NCBI GenBank assembly: GCA_902587215.1
Contig: CACIKJ010000006.1
Span: 1-35,838, forward strand
Reading direction: 5' to 3'
DNA: 35,838 bases
Origin: an uncultured Pelagibacteraceae bacterium
GTDB taxonomy: Bacteria > Pseudomonadota > Alphaproteobacteria > Pelagibacterales > Pelagibacteraceae
Below the pieces are notes generated by a model that ran no database searches, was not told the origin of the DNA, and saw only the letters and a program-made list of their open reading frames with translations. Below are positions 24,256 through 33,333 of the stretch, piece after piece (the first letter of the stretch is position 1; every line of letters starts with the position of its first letter). A program made the translations under genes and the position numbers.

Positions 24256-25404
24256 ATGAAAAACATTTTTTATTGGTCACCTTGTCTTTCAAACATTGGT
24301 ACAATTAATTCAACTTTAAATTCAGCAATAGGTCTTAAAAAATATTTTAAAGAAAATTATAAAGTGGTAATTATTAATGTTTGTGGTGAATGGGACAAAT
24401 ATAGAGTTTATCTAAAAAAAAATAACATTGAAATTAAAGATTTGGGATTTAATTACTTCAAATTTTTACCTAAAGAAGGATATATTTTTTCAAGGATTTC
24501 ATATCTTATAATATTCATTCTTTCGTTTTTACCTCTTAAAAGATTATTGTTAAAAAATAAACCTGATCATTTGATATTGCATCTGATTACATCACTACCT
24601 CTATTTATAATGCTTACTAATAAAGTGGATACAAATTTTATATTAAGAATATCAGGTTTTCCCAAGCTTAATTTTATAAGAAAGTTATTTTGGAAAAAAA
24701 TTTCAAATAAGATTAAATATATTACATTCCCAAGTTATGGATCATTAGAAGATATGAAATTACAAAAAATTTTTGATGAAAAAAAAATGATTTTTCTACA
24801 AGATCCATTCATTAATGTATCTAAATTTAATGAAATATTTAAAAATAAAGAAAAGGTCGAAAATAATTTTTTTATAGACAAAAAGTATTTTATAGCAGTT
24901 GGTAGACTTACAAAGCAAAAAAATTTTAAATACCTTATCAAGGAATTTAGCAAATTTTGTAAAATTAATAATAACTATGTTTTATTAATATTTGGAGAAG
25001 GAGAGGAAAAAAATTTATTAAATCAATTTATAATTAAAAATAAATTGCAAAATTATATTTATTTAATGGGATATCAAAAAAATGTAATGAATTATATGAA
25101 AAAGGCCGAGGCATTTATTCTTTCATCTTTGTGGGAAGATCCAGGAAGTGTTCTCATTGAGTCTGCATATTCAAATTTATATATTATTTCAAGCGATTGT
25201 AAAAATGGTCCTAAAGAATTTTTATCAAATGGAAATGCTGGATTGTTATTTAAATCCAATAGAGAAAATAAGTTATATGAAAGTTTAAATCTTTTTTTAA
25301 ATAAAGAGAATCTATTTAAACAAAAAGTTTTAGCCAAAAAAAATTCTAAGACTTATACTATGTTTCAACATTCAATTAAATTAAATAAAATTTTGATTAA
25401 TTAA
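24256..25404 (+). CDS. Glycosyltransferase family 4
   Basis: This 382-residue GT-B enzyme has FIAVGRLTKQKNFKYLIKEF (about 213-232), the phosphate-binding Arg/Lys region of GT4, then LIFGEGEEKNLL, IYLMGYQKNV and the donor motif SSLWEDPGSVLIESAYSNL (about 293-311). In the last of these the usual E-G-F-G-L is W-E-D-P-G-S, as in N-acetylgalactosaminyl- and glucosyl-type PglA/PglJ-like transferases. PKEFLSNGNAGLLF follows. Start spacing to the preceding membrane gene is 6 bases, with no Shine-Dalgarno. A basic membrane-associating segment FLPLKRLLLKNK lies near 95. The gene meets the leftward GT2 gene at 25407 tail to tail with only 2 bases between stops. Confidence 0.88.
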   Translation: MKNIFYWSPCLSNIGTINSTLNSAIGLKKYFKENYKVVIINVCGEWDKYRVYLKKNNIEIKDLGFNYFKFLPKEGYIFSRISYLIIFILSFLPLKRLLLKNKPDHLILHLITSLPLFIMLTNKVDTNFILRISGFPKLNFIRKLFWKKISNKIKYITFPSYGSLEDMKLQKIFDEKKMIFLQDPFINVSKFNEIFKNKEKVENNFFIDKKYFIAVGRLTKQKNFKYLIKEFSKFCKINNNYVLLIFGEGEEKNLLNQFIIKNKLQNYIYLMGYQKNVMNYMKKAEAFILSSLWEDPGSVLIESAYSNLYIISSDCKNGPKEFLSNGNAGLLFKSNRENKLYESLNLFLNKENLFKQKVLAKKNSKTYTMFQHSIKLNKILIN

Positions 25405-25406
25405 TT

Positions 25407-26264
25407 TTAATCTATTTCATCATTTTTAATAATTTGCTCATTTAGACAAATAAGACATCTATAAATATTATTTTTTAGAAGTGCAAAATAATTATTCTTA
25501 CAATTACTACATTTGTTATCCACGTCATAACTTTTCCTCTTATTCAACAATATTTTTTTTCCCAGAAATATGTCTTTCAACTTTATCTTAATCAAGTCAA
25601 ATGCACTTACAAATATTTGAAATTTAGGAATTTTTGATTTCCCCATATTTCTATCTTGTAAATGAATTGGTGTTTCTAAAAGATCAACTTTTAATAAATT
25701 AAGTAACCATATTATTTTCACACCAAGGCTATAGCCCTGCGCATCTAACTCATTAAAAGGTAATTTTTTTAAATTTTCAGTATCATACATCCTGAAATAA
25801 GTTGTTATCTCTTTTAAATCTATCGATAAAATGTTTCTTGTTAAAAAATTTGCAACATAAGAGATTACTTTTTTTGTTCCTTTATAATCACTTTTTCCAC
25901 CCTCACAGAACCGCGAACCAATAACAAAATTATTCTTTCCCTTAAGCTTAATTACATCTGGAATATATGATGGATCATGTGAAAAATCTGCATCCATTGT
26001 TAAGAGAAAATTATAGTTGTTTTTAATAGCGTAGAGCATGCATAAAATATGTGCTGTTCCAAGTCCAAGTTTTTTTGGTCTTTGAATAATATTTAATTTT
26101 TTGTCCAGGACACTTATAACTTCTTTAGTTTTATCCTCAGATTGATCATCGACTATTAATATATCTGAGCTTTTATCAAAATCTCGTATTTTTGGTATTA
26201 ATTTTTCTAAATTTTCTACTTCTTTGTACGTTGCTATTGCAATTAAAACTCTGTCTTCATTCAT
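25407..26264 (-). CDS. GT2 (dolichol-phosphate mannosyltransferase-like) with C-terminal zinc ribbon
   Basis: This is a 285-residue protein. Residues 1-240 are a DPM1-like GT2 domain: IAIATYKEVENLEKLI, LIVDDQSEDKT, QRPKKLGLGTAHI and MDADFSHDPSYIPD, with the DAD metal site. It is expected to transfer a sugar from a nucleotide donor to a polyprenyl phosphate at the inner leaflet, supplying GT-C enzymes such as the membrane proteins at 22612, 26333 and 34271. After KRKSYD a tail carries Cys252, Cys255, Cys270 and Cys273 as two CxxC pairs, a zinc-ribbon-like module not usual in DPM1-like proteins. It is a lone leftward gene, 68 bases from the divergent membrane protein. Confidence 0.87.
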   Translation of the reverse strand: MNEDRVLIAIATYKEVENLEKLIPKIRDFDKSSDILIVDDQSEDKTKEVISVLDKKLNIIQRPKKLGLGTAHILCMLYAIKNNYNFLLTMDADFSHDPSYIPDVIKLKGKNNFVIGSRFCEGGKSDYKGTKKVISYVANFLTRNILSIDLKEITTYFRMYDTENLKKLPFNELDAQGYSLGVKIIWLLNLLKVDLLETPIHLQDRNMGKSKIPKFQIFVSAFDLIKIKLKDIFLGKKILLNKRKSYDVDNKCSNCKNNYFALLKNNIYRCLICLNEQIIKNDEID

Positions 26265-26332
26265 ATAAATACAAAAAATTATATCCTAGATTTACAAATT
26301 AAATTATAAGTAAAAAATATAATATATACTTA

Positions 26333-27574
26333 ATGTCTTCAATTTCTAAAACTATAATATACATTTTATTTATTTTATCATTATTTGTAGGTCTAATTTT
26401 CCAAGAGAACTCTGCGGGAGGTGCAATTCATGATATCAATCATCTCTTACCCTACATAGATAAATTCCAAGAAGGCTTTAAAACTGGGATGGAATATTAC
26501 TTAAATAATATTAATATTCACTCACCCTTTTTTTTTATTTTAATAAGTTATTTAAATAATTTATTTAATAATATTTTCTACACAGAAATTTTATATATTC
26601 TTATATCTTCAGTTTTACCAATCTTATTTTACAGAATTCTAAAAATAAAATTTGACTACAACAAAAATTTACTTTTTTTAGTTTCATGTTTAATTTTTAT
26701 ATCTCCTTATTTTAGATCATCAGCAATTTGGCTTTTAGGAGACAATTTGGCACTAATTTTTTTTTCAATTTCAATAATTTATTATTTAAAATTTTCTAAT
26801 GAAAGAAATAATCGAAATTTTTATTTGTGCATTACTGCAATTATAATTTGTTGTTATATAAGATACTATTATGCACTATTTTATTTTTTTTATTTGTTTA
26901 GTGTGTATAGAGAGATAAATAATAAATTTTTTTTAATAGTATTAACTTATTCTTTTATCATATCTATTCCTGCATTCTTCTATATTTATTTGATTGTTAA
27001 TAATTATAATTTCATAGATACTGTATATACTTATTCAAAATTAAATTATTTTGGAAATATATTTACTATATTGAGTATTATTTTATTTTATATATTTCCA
27101 TTTATAACTTCTGATTTAAAAACTATAAAAAAACATTATCTGGAAAATAAGAAAGAAATAATATTCTTATCATTTCCACTTATAATAATTTATTTTTTAG
27201 ATATTATTTTTAATAATAATTTAATTGACTTTTCCCCTTTAGGAGGAGGTGTTTTCATTAAATTATTAAATTTAATAGAACTTGATCTTAAAATCTCATT
27301 ACTAATAATATCAATTATTAGTATTTTAATATTAAATTTTTACTTACGGACAAAATTGATAAAAAATTATACTTTGATGGCCTTGTTCATTTTAAGTTTT
27401 CCGATGTATACATTATTTCAAAAATATTTTGATCCTTTAATTTATATTTTTTTATTTGGCTTAATCACTTTCTCTGAAAAAAAATGTTTGCTTAATATTA
27501 ATAAATCTAAACTCTTATCAATTTATTTATATTTTTTATCTTTTTATTTTTTTTCTTTATTTTATTATTATTAA
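26333..27574 (+). CDS. Multi-spanning membrane protein, unknown (possible GT-C)
   Basis: This 413-residue integral membrane protein has about 10-11 hydrophobic segments (around 7-24, 60-80, 95-115, 120-145, 165-190, 200-225, 238-260, 280-300, 320-345, 350-368 and 390-413). The first loop, about 25-60, holds ENSAGGAIHDINHLLPYID, including an acidic residue soon after the first helix as in many GT-C transferases. It is strongly Phe/Ile/Tyr-rich and I do not recognise a named family. It diverges from the DPM1-like gene by 68 bases, which fits use of a polyprenyl-linked sugar donor, and lies 50 bases before gmd. A polymerase-like role is an alternative. Confidence 0.6.
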   Translation: MSSISKTIIYILFILSLFVGLIFQENSAGGAIHDINHLLPYIDKFQEGFKTGMEYYLNNINIHSPFFFILISYLNNLFNNIFYTEILYILISSVLPILFYRILKIKFDYNKNLLFLVSCLIFISPYFRSSAIWLLGDNLALIFFSISIIYYLKFSNERNNRNFYLCITAIIICCYIRYYYALFYFFYLFSVYREINNKFFLIVLTYSFIISIPAFFYIYLIVNNYNFIDTVYTYSKLNYFGNIFTILSIILFYIFPFITSDLKTIKKHYLENKKEIIFLSFPLIIIYFLDIIFNNNLIDFSPLGGGVFIKLLNLIELDLKISLLIISIISILILNFYLRTKLIKNYTLMALFILSFPMYTLFQKYFDPLIYIFLFGLITFSEKKCLLNINKSKLLSIYLYFLSFYFFSLFYYY

Positions 27575-27624
27575 AATCTTTTTATAGTTGATTTAATTTT
27601 TTTAATTTTATATGTAATCTATAT

Positions 27625-28683
27625 ATGAAAAAAACAGCTCTAATAACTGGTATTACTGGACAAGATGGGTCGTATTTAGCTGAATTCCTTTTAAAAAAAA
27701 AATATATTGTACATGGTATAAAAAGAAAATCTTCATCCTTTAATACTGATAGAATAGACCACATATTCGAGAACAAAAAATTTAAAAATAAATTTTTCCT
27801 TCATTATGGTGACCTGACAGACTCTGATAGTATTTTTAAAATTATTAATAAAATTAAACCAACTGAAATATATAATTTAGGAGCCCAAAGTCATGTAGGA
27901 GTCTCTTTTGAGAATCCTTTGTACACTGCCGAAGTTACTGCTTTAGGCTGTTTAAGAATATTAGAAATAATTAGATTCTTAAACTTAAAAACTAAATTTT
28001 ATCAAGCAACTACATCTGAATTATTTGGTGAAAAAAGTGGGAAAATGAAATTTACAGAAAAATCTGTTTTAAATCCAAAATCACCATATGGAGTATCAAA
28101 ATTATTTGCACATCACATAACAAAAGTTTACAGAGAATCTTATAATATTTATGCAGCCAGTGGTATTTTGTTTAATCACGAGAGTCCTAGAAGAGGTGAA
28201 ACTTTTGTTACTAGAAAAATAACAATGTTCTTATCTAAATATTTTTTAGAAAAAAAAGGTATCTTAAAATTAGGAAATATTTACTCAAAAAGAGATTGGG
28301 GCCATGCCAAAGATTATGTTGAAATGCAGTGGAAAATTTTACAACAAAAAAAACCAGACGATTATATAATAGCAACCGATAATACTTGTAGTGTAAAAGA
28401 TTTTATAAACCTATGTTGTAAAATTCTAGGATTAAAAATATCTTGGAGTGGAAAAGGATTAAACGAGAAATGTTACCATCATATTGGTAAAAAAAGAAAA
28501 TTGTTTGTTCAAGTTGATAAAAAGTATTTTAGACCTTTAGACATAGACTATTTACGAGGAGATTTTACTAAGGCAAGAAGATTATTAAAATTTAGTCCAA
28601 AATACACTTTATTGGACTTGGCAAAAGAAATGTTGAAAAGTGATTTGGAACAACATCAAATCAAAATTCATAGATATAAGTGA
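27625..28683 (+). CDS. gmd: GDP-mannose 4,6-dehydratase
   Basis: This 352-residue enzyme removes water from GDP-D-mannose to give GDP-4-dehydro-6-deoxy-D-mannose, the first step to GDP-L-fucose and GDP-rhamnose. Diagnostic motifs are ITGITGQDGSYLAEFL (7-22), RKSSSFNTDRIDHIFE, GAQSHVGVSFE, the dehydratase TSELFGE (Ser/Glu active site), YGVSK (catalytic Tyr/Lys), FNHESPRRGETFVTRKI and RDWGHAKDYVE. Length is normal for the family (about 345-375). The fucose synthase gene is at 33334, separated by four genes. Its stop overlaps the GTG start of the WecA-like gene as GTGA, so they are coupled. Confidence 0.96.
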   Translation: MKKTALITGITGQDGSYLAEFLLKKKYIVHGIKRKSSSFNTDRIDHIFENKKFKNKFFLHYGDLTDSDSIFKIINKIKPTEIYNLGAQSHVGVSFENPLYTAEVTALGCLRILEIIRFLNLKTKFYQATTSELFGEKSGKMKFTEKSVLNPKSPYGVSKLFAHHITKVYRESYNIYAASGILFNHESPRRGETFVTRKITMFLSKYFLEKKGILKLGNIYSKRDWGHAKDYVEMQWKILQQKKPDDYIIATDNTCSVKDFINLCCKILGLKISWSGKGLNEKCYHHIGKKRKLFVQVDKKYFRPLDIDYLRGDFTKARRLLKFSPKYTLLDLAKEMLKSDLEQHQIKIHRYK

Positions 28684-29705
28684 CAATTTATTTACTAGTT
28701 TGTTTTTATATTTTAATTTTTTATTTTATAAATATCATTTTAATAAAAAATAATTTCCTTTTAGATAATTTATCATCATCAAATCATAAAAAATTTATTG
28801 CTACAAAAAGTATACCTTTGTCTGGAGGTATTGTGGCATTATCTCTAATTATATTTTTTTTTGATGGCTTTGATGCTTTGGAAAAGACAGTAATAGTTTT
28901 AATTTATATTTTAGGGTTTTTATCAGATATTAATAAGCTTAGTTCACCTATTAAAAGAATTATTTTACAAGTAATTTTATTAACAGCACTTATAATAATT
29001 TCCGAGACATTTGTTGATAGTATAAGAATTACTCATATTGATTTCTTATTGAAAAATTATTATTTTTTCAAAATATTTTTTACTCTTTTTTGTCTATTAG
29101 TATTTATAAATGGGTCAAATTTCATCGACGGTGTTAATACTTTAGCTAGTGGATACTTTATAATAATAATTTCGACTTTAATTTATATTTCAGTATTTAA
29201 ATTAAATATTGAAATTGATAGCGATATACAAAAATTATTAATGTTTTTGATAGTTTTTGTTTTTTTTAATTTATTTTCGAAATCATTACTTGGAGATGGT
29301 GGATCTTATCTTATATCAACTATTATTGGATTATATTTTGTAAATTTGTACTCTATATCTAATTTATTTATTTCACCATATTTTATTGCTTTACTATTGT
29401 GGTATCCAGCTTTAGAAAACTTGTTTTCAATTTTAAGAAGACAATTTTTTGAGAAAAATAAGATTAAATCTGCAGATAATTTACATTTACACCATTTAAT
29501 ATTCCAACTTATTAACAAGAAATTAAAAAAAAAGGAATTATCCAACAATTTAACTGGAATTATAATTAACTTGGTTTTAGTAGTTATTATATTTTTGGGC
29601 ACTATATTTCCTAACCACACAACGTTTCTAATTTGTTTAATTATATTTAAAACATTTATTTATTCACTTTCGTATATATACTTCAGGTATAAAATTGACT
29701 TATAA
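28680..29705 (+). CDS. WecA/MraY-like polyprenyl-phosphate sugar-phosphate transferase
   Basis: This 341-residue polytopic enzyme (about 10 helices) transfers a HexNAc-1-phosphate from a UDP-sugar to undecaprenyl phosphate, starting the glycan. It reads from a GTG at 28680 that overlaps the gmd stop (GTGA). Motifs are SSSNHKKFIATKSIPLSGG near the N-terminus, NGSNFIDGVNTLASG (about 144-158, with the Asp used for metal), LLGDGGSYLIS (about 203-213) and HLHHLIFQ (about 269-276), the WecA-type histidine motif. No other initiating transferase is visible, so this is probably the first committed step for the locus. The first sugar could be GlcNAc, FucNAc or QuiNAc. Confidence 0.88.
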   Translation: MTIYLLVCFYILIFYFINIILIKNNFLLDNLSSSNHKKFIATKSIPLSGGIVALSLIIFFFDGFDALEKTVIVLIYILGFLSDINKLSSPIKRIILQVILLTALIIISETFVDSIRITHIDFLLKNYYFFKIFFTLFCLLVFINGSNFIDGVNTLASGYFIIIISTLIYISVFKLNIEIDSDIQKLLMFLIVFVFFNLFSKSLLGDGGSYLISTIIGLYFVNLYSISNLFISPYFIALLLWYPALENLFSILRRQFFEKNKIKSADNLHLHHLIFQLINKKLKKKELSNNLTGIIINLVLVVIIFLGTIFPNHTTFLICLIIFKTFIYSLSYIYFRYKIDL

Positions 29706-29749
29706 TATTTATTTCTTATAAGATTGTGAAATTAAATTCAAAATTTTAA

Positions 29750-30634
29750 ATGAAAAAGTTTATAATTATTACAGGCGGAGCAGGTTTTGTTGGAACTAAT
29801 TTAATAAAATTATTGTTAAAAAAAACAAATTATAGTTTAATAAGTTTAGATAATTATTCTTCAGGTACAAAAACTAATCATATCAAAGATAATAGAATTG
29901 TTTATTTAAGGGGACACACTAAAGATATTTCAAAAATTCTTAAATCTTATACTAACAAAGTTGACTCAATCTTTCATTTTGGAGAATTTGCAAGAATTTA
30001 CCAAAGTTTTTTACAAATGAACAAATGTTTAGATTCAAATTCGATTGGTACAAATGCAGTATTTAATTATTGCTTAACAAATAAAATTAAACTTGTATAC
30101 AGTGCAACTTCAGCTACATTAGGCAATAAAGGAAAAGATAAAAATTTATCACCTTATGCTTTTTCTAAAGCAAAAAATCTTGAATTGTTAGAAAATTTAA
30201 AAAAATGGTTTAACTTTAAGTATGAGATTATTTACTTTTATAATGTTTATGGTCCTCATCAAATTTCGAAGGGCAAGATGGCTACTGTAATAGGTATATT
30301 TGAAGATTGTTTTAAAAAAAATAAACCAATGACAGTTGTAAGACCTGGAACCCAATCTAGAAGATTTACCCACATAAATGATACTGTAAATGTTTGCTAC
30401 TTAGCGTGGAAAAAGAATTTATGTAGACATTATAGTATTTCACATAAAAAAAGTTATACAATTATTGAGGTGGCAAAACTTTTTAATAAAAAAATTAAAT
30501 ATGCATCTAAAAGAGCAGGTGAAAGATACGCTTCTGCTTTAACCACAATGAATTTGTCAAATAAAGTATACAAATATTTTGGAAAAATAAGTTTAAAAGA
30601 TTATATAACTAATTTTATTAAAGATAATGGTTAA
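29750..30634 (+). CDS. NAD-dependent epimerase/dehydratase family protein
   Basis: This 294-residue extended SDR has TGGAGFVGTNLIKLL (7-21), HFGEFARIYQS at the substrate loop, the active-site Ser in SATSATLG, the catalytic YAFSK pair and YNVYGPHQ, followed by GTQSRRFTHINDTV. It looks like a GalE-type epimerase that lacks the usual SSSxVYG, which here reads SATSATLG. HFGEFARI departs from the common HLAA. It may be a 4-epimerase or a decarboxylating or reducing enzyme; specificity is not readable. Its stop overlaps the next GT2 start by 8 bases (30627-30634), suggesting the product is used by that transferase. Confidence 0.82.
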   Translation: MKKFIIITGGAGFVGTNLIKLLLKKTNYSLISLDNYSSGTKTNHIKDNRIVYLRGHTKDISKILKSYTNKVDSIFHFGEFARIYQSFLQMNKCLDSNSIGTNAVFNYCLTNKIKLVYSATSATLGNKGKDKNLSPYAFSKAKNLELLENLKKWFNFKYEIIYFYNVYGPHQISKGKMATVIGIFEDCFKKNKPMTVVRPGTQSRRFTHINDTVNVCYLAWKKNLCRHYSISHKKSYTIIEVAKLFNKKIKYASKRAGERYASALTTMNLSNKVYKYFGKISLKDYITNFIKDNG

Positions 30635-31388
30635 AAATCTTGTTTCGGTAATTATACCTTATTACAAAAATAGATTTTTTTTCAAAGAATGTATCGACTC
30701 AGTTTATTCGCAATCATACAAAAAAAAAGAGGTGTTCATTATTTATGACAATGAAAAAAAAGATGATCTTAATTATATAAAAAAAATAATATCGAAAAAA
30801 AAAAATATAAAAATTATTATAAATAAAAAAAATCTCGGGGCGGGTATCTCTAGAAACAAAGGAATTAATAGAAGCAATGGAGAATTCATTGCATTTATCG
30901 ATAGTGATGACATTTGGGTAAAAGATAAACTAAAAAAACAAGTAAGTTTTATGAGATCAAATAATATTGATTTATCTTACACATCTTATGAAATAATTGA
31001 TGAGAAAAATAGATCGATTGGACTAAGAAAGTGTCAAAAAAATATAAGTTACGAAAATTTACTTTACGACTGTAACATTGGATTATCTACAGTAATAATA
31101 AGAAAAAATACTCAAACAAAAAATCTTGTTAGTTTCCCTAAAATTAAGACTAAAGAGGATTATGTTTTATGGTTAAAACTTTCAAAAGCAAAAATAAAGT
31201 TTATGGGAATGGAAAACACTTTGACAAAGTGGCGGAAAACAAACAATTCTTTATCAAGTGGCACATATCAAAAATTTGTAGATGGTTTTAGGGTATATTT
31301 TATATACCAACAATTTAATTTTATAAAATCTGTCTTTTACCTAACAATATTATCTTTGAATTTTCTTAAAAAATCTATTTTAAATTAA
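30627..31388 (+). CDS. Glycosyltransferase family 2
   Basis: This 253-residue inverting GT-A protein shows SVIIPYYKNRFFFKECIDSV (from about 6), NLGAGISRNKGINRSNGEFIAFIDSDDIW with the metal-binding DSDD (about 91-94), and TKEDYVLWLKLSKAK with the ED catalytic-base motif. A hydrophobic tail (about 222-248) suggests membrane anchoring. Its 5' end overlaps the epimerase by 8 bases, and its 3' end overlaps the convergent O-antigen ligase gene by 14 bases. An A-run of 11 lies at 30795-30805. The donor sugar is not determined; the coupled epimerase may supply it. Confidence 0.9.
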   Translation: MVKNLVSVIIPYYKNRFFFKECIDSVYSQSYKKKEVFIIYDNEKKDDLNYIKKIISKKKNIKIIINKKNLGAGISRNKGINRSNGEFIAFIDSDDIWVKDKLKKQVSFMRSNNIDLSYTSYEIIDEKNRSIGLRKCQKNISYENLLYDCNIGLSTVIIRKNTQTKNLVSFPKIKTKEDYVLWLKLSKAKIKFMGMENTLTKWRKTNNSLSSGTYQKFVDGFRVYFIYQQFNFIKSVFYLTILSLNFLKKSILN

Positions 31389-32595
31389 TTATTTTTGAGT
31401 TACCAAGTAAAAAACCATAGTTAATCCAGAATATTGTAGCAGTATAAGTCGTAAAAAAACTCCCAGATGGTATTAACGGAATAAATGTAACCAAAACAAA
31501 TATTATAGAGCATGCTAGGAAAATGTTTTTACTTTTTACATATTCTCTAATTCCAAAATACAATGAATAAATGAAAATAGAAATTAAAATAAAATATCCA
31601 ATCAACCCGGTTTCACTTAGTAATTCTAAATGTGTTTGGTGTGGATGTGGACCACCACCATAAGATCCTGTTCCAGTTCCGTGATATTCTTTTTTATGAC
31701 TTATGTTTCTAAAATTTTTTATCCCGATACCAAATAATGGGTAATCTTTAAATATTTTTATAGAAGTGATGTAATGAGAATAATGTGGGGTTCTTGTTTT
31801 TATTCCAGTAAAAAATTTAAGATCATTTTGTTGAAACTGAGTATAAAATCTCCCAGATAACTTTTCATCACTAGCTATAATTCCTACTGTGAATATGCTA
31901 AATAAAATTATAGATGCAATTTTTTTTTTTAAACTTATTTTGTATATAAATAGAAATAAAAAAGTAACTAATAAAAAAACTTTTAAAAAATTTGCTCTTT
32001 CACCTATTATAATGCTGATAAATAAAAAAAATAATATTGAAATTGGAAATAGATAATTTTTCTTTATTAAAAGTACAGAAGTTAGTAAAAAAAATCCAAA
32101 ATAATATCCGCCTATATTTAGTTCATCCCCAGTAAAACTTGCTATTCTTCCGTGATACCCAGACTTATAACCTAAAATATTTTCACCAAAAATGTATTCG
32201 AACAATATATCAAAACTAACAATTAAAAAAATTATACCCCAAAAATAAAGAATTTTTTTTTGGTCCAGATTTTTTATTATGTATGCAATAGATAATGATA
32301 ACAATAAGTATCTAATTACTCCTATAGATCTCAATAAACTTTCATCACTTTCAGCTATAAGAATAGAAGATAATATTAAATATACGTAATAAATTATAAA
32401 TAATAAAACTATATAATTATTAAAAACAAAATATTTATTTTTTTTAATAATTTCAATTAAAAAAAATAATATAATTAGAATTACATTTATATTTATAACC
32501 AGAGAACCCGCAATTATACTAATTGGCAGTAAACAAATTAAATAAAAAATAATTTTATTGAAAATATTATTTTCATTGTCTCTATCGGCTTTCAT
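31375..32595 (-). CDS. O-antigen ligase/polymerase (WaaL/Wzy_C family)
   Basis: This 406-residue inner-membrane protein has about 11-12 helices and a large periplasmic loop. The loop carries the family signature GTGTGSYGGGPHPHQTHLELL with SETGLIGY after it (about residues 305-335); the conserved His and Arg-rich region are those of WaaL ligases and related Wzy_C polymerases. It joins undecaprenyl-linked glycan to lipid A core, or polymerises repeat units, on the periplasmic side. Ligase and polymerase cannot be told apart from the sequence. It is a lone leftward gene, convergent with GT2 (14-base overlap) and divergent from the next GT2 by 67 bases holding a 20-base palindrome. The 11-base T tract at 31920-31930 encodes a lysine run. 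Confidence 0.87.
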   Translation of the reverse strand: MKADRDNENNIFNKIIFYLICLLPISIIAGSLVININVILIILFFLIEIIKKNKYFVFNNYIVLLFIIYYVYLILSSILIAESDESLLRSIGVIRYLLLSLSIAYIIKNLDQKKILYFWGIIFLIVSFDILFEYIFGENILGYKSGYHGRIASFTGDELNIGGYYFGFFLLTSVLLIKKNYLFPISILFFLFISIIIGERANFLKVFLLVTFLFLFIYKISLKKKIASIILFSIFTVGIIASDEKLSGRFYTQFQQNDLKFFTGIKTRTPHYSHYITSIKIFKDYPLFGIGIKNFRNISHKKEYHGTGTGSYGGGPHPHQTHLELLSETGLIGYFILISIFIYSLYFGIREYVKSKNIFLACSIIFVLVTFIPLIPSGSFFTTYTATIFWINYGFLLGNSKIINLK

Positions 32596-32615
32596 TTTTA
32601 TAATATATATTGAAA

Positions 32616-32635
32616 TCTATATATTAATATATAGA
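32616..32635. repeat. 20-base perfect palindrome in a divergent spacer
   Basis: The ten bases TCTATATATT are followed directly by their reverse complement AATATATAGA, between the ligase start (32595) and the TTG start of the next GT2 gene (32663). It could be an operator for either direction. It is almost all A/T, so one or two such palindromes are expected by chance in a window of this composition; support for function is weak. Confidence 0.3.
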
Positions 32636-32662
32636 GATAAATAAATAATAATAATATAAAAA

Positions 32663-33331
32663 TTGAAAAATTTAACTTTAATAATTCCAGCTAAGTATGA
32701 GGCAGATTCTTTACCAATATTTTTAGAGGAATTAAAAGGTTTTGACTGTCAAATTATAATTGTTTTATCAAAGGAAGATATCTCAACTGAAAAATCTATT
32801 AATTTAAAAGATAATATACAAATTATTCATCAAAAAAAAGAGGGTTATGGCCGTGCATTAATTGATGGATTTAATGCATCAACTACAGAATATTCATGCA
32901 TAATAAATGCTGATGGATCAATGGATCCTAAATATTTAAATGAAATGTTGAAAGAATGTAAAAATAAAGATTTCATTTTTGCCTCAAGGTATGAAAGACC
33001 AGGTGGTGGAAGTGATGATGACACCATTGTTACATTAATTGGCAACAAAGTTTTTAGTTTAATGGGAAATATATTATATAATTTAAATATCTCAGATATC
33101 TTGTATACATATATTTTAGGTAAAACAGAGTCATTTAGAAATCTCAATTTAACTTCAGACGATTTTAGGCTTTGTGTTGAGATACCAATTAAAGCTAAAA
33201 AAAGAAAGTTAATTTATAAATGCATTGCAAGTTATGAAAGATCTAGAATTGCAGGAAAAAAAAAGGTAAATGCTTTAAAAGATGGTTTTTTAATATTAAT
33301 TGGAATTCTAAGTTTTATATTTAAAAAATAA
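32663..33331 (+). CDS. Glycosyltransferase family 2 (polyprenyl-phosphate-type)
   Basis: This 222-residue protein starts at a TTG: an in-frame TAA is 4 bases upstream and the next in-frame Met falls after the catalytic core starts, so TTG is the only reasonable start. It has LIIPAKYEADSLP, GYGRALIDGFNAS (the GT2 KG-x-G-x-A region of DPM-like enzymes) and NADGSMDPKYL, whose DGS replaces the usual DAD/DxD. IASYERSRIAGKKK closes the domain, with a hydrophobic C-terminal helix (about 203-220). It may transfer a sugar to polyprenyl phosphate or a glycan intermediate. It lies 2 bases upstream of fcl. Confidence 0.87.
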   Translation: MKNLTLIIPAKYEADSLPIFLEELKGFDCQIIIVLSKEDISTEKSINLKDNIQIIHQKKEGYGRALIDGFNASTTEYSCIINADGSMDPKYLNEMLKECKNKDFIFASRYERPGGGSDDDTIVTLIGNKVFSLMGNILYNLNISDILYTYILGKTESFRNLNLTSDDFRLCVEIPIKAKKRKLIYKCIASYERSRIAGKKKVNALKDGFLILIGILSFIFKK

Positions 33332-33333
33332 TC

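Noticed and set aside
29306-29620. A 104-codon open frame antisense to the WecA-like gene
   Set aside because: It lies wholly inside a gene with clear motifs, has no recognisable domain and reflects antisense reading of AT-rich code.
32845-33147. A 100-codon open frame antisense to the GT2 gene at 32663
   Set aside because: The GT2 reading frame carries family motifs throughout; the antisense frame has none.
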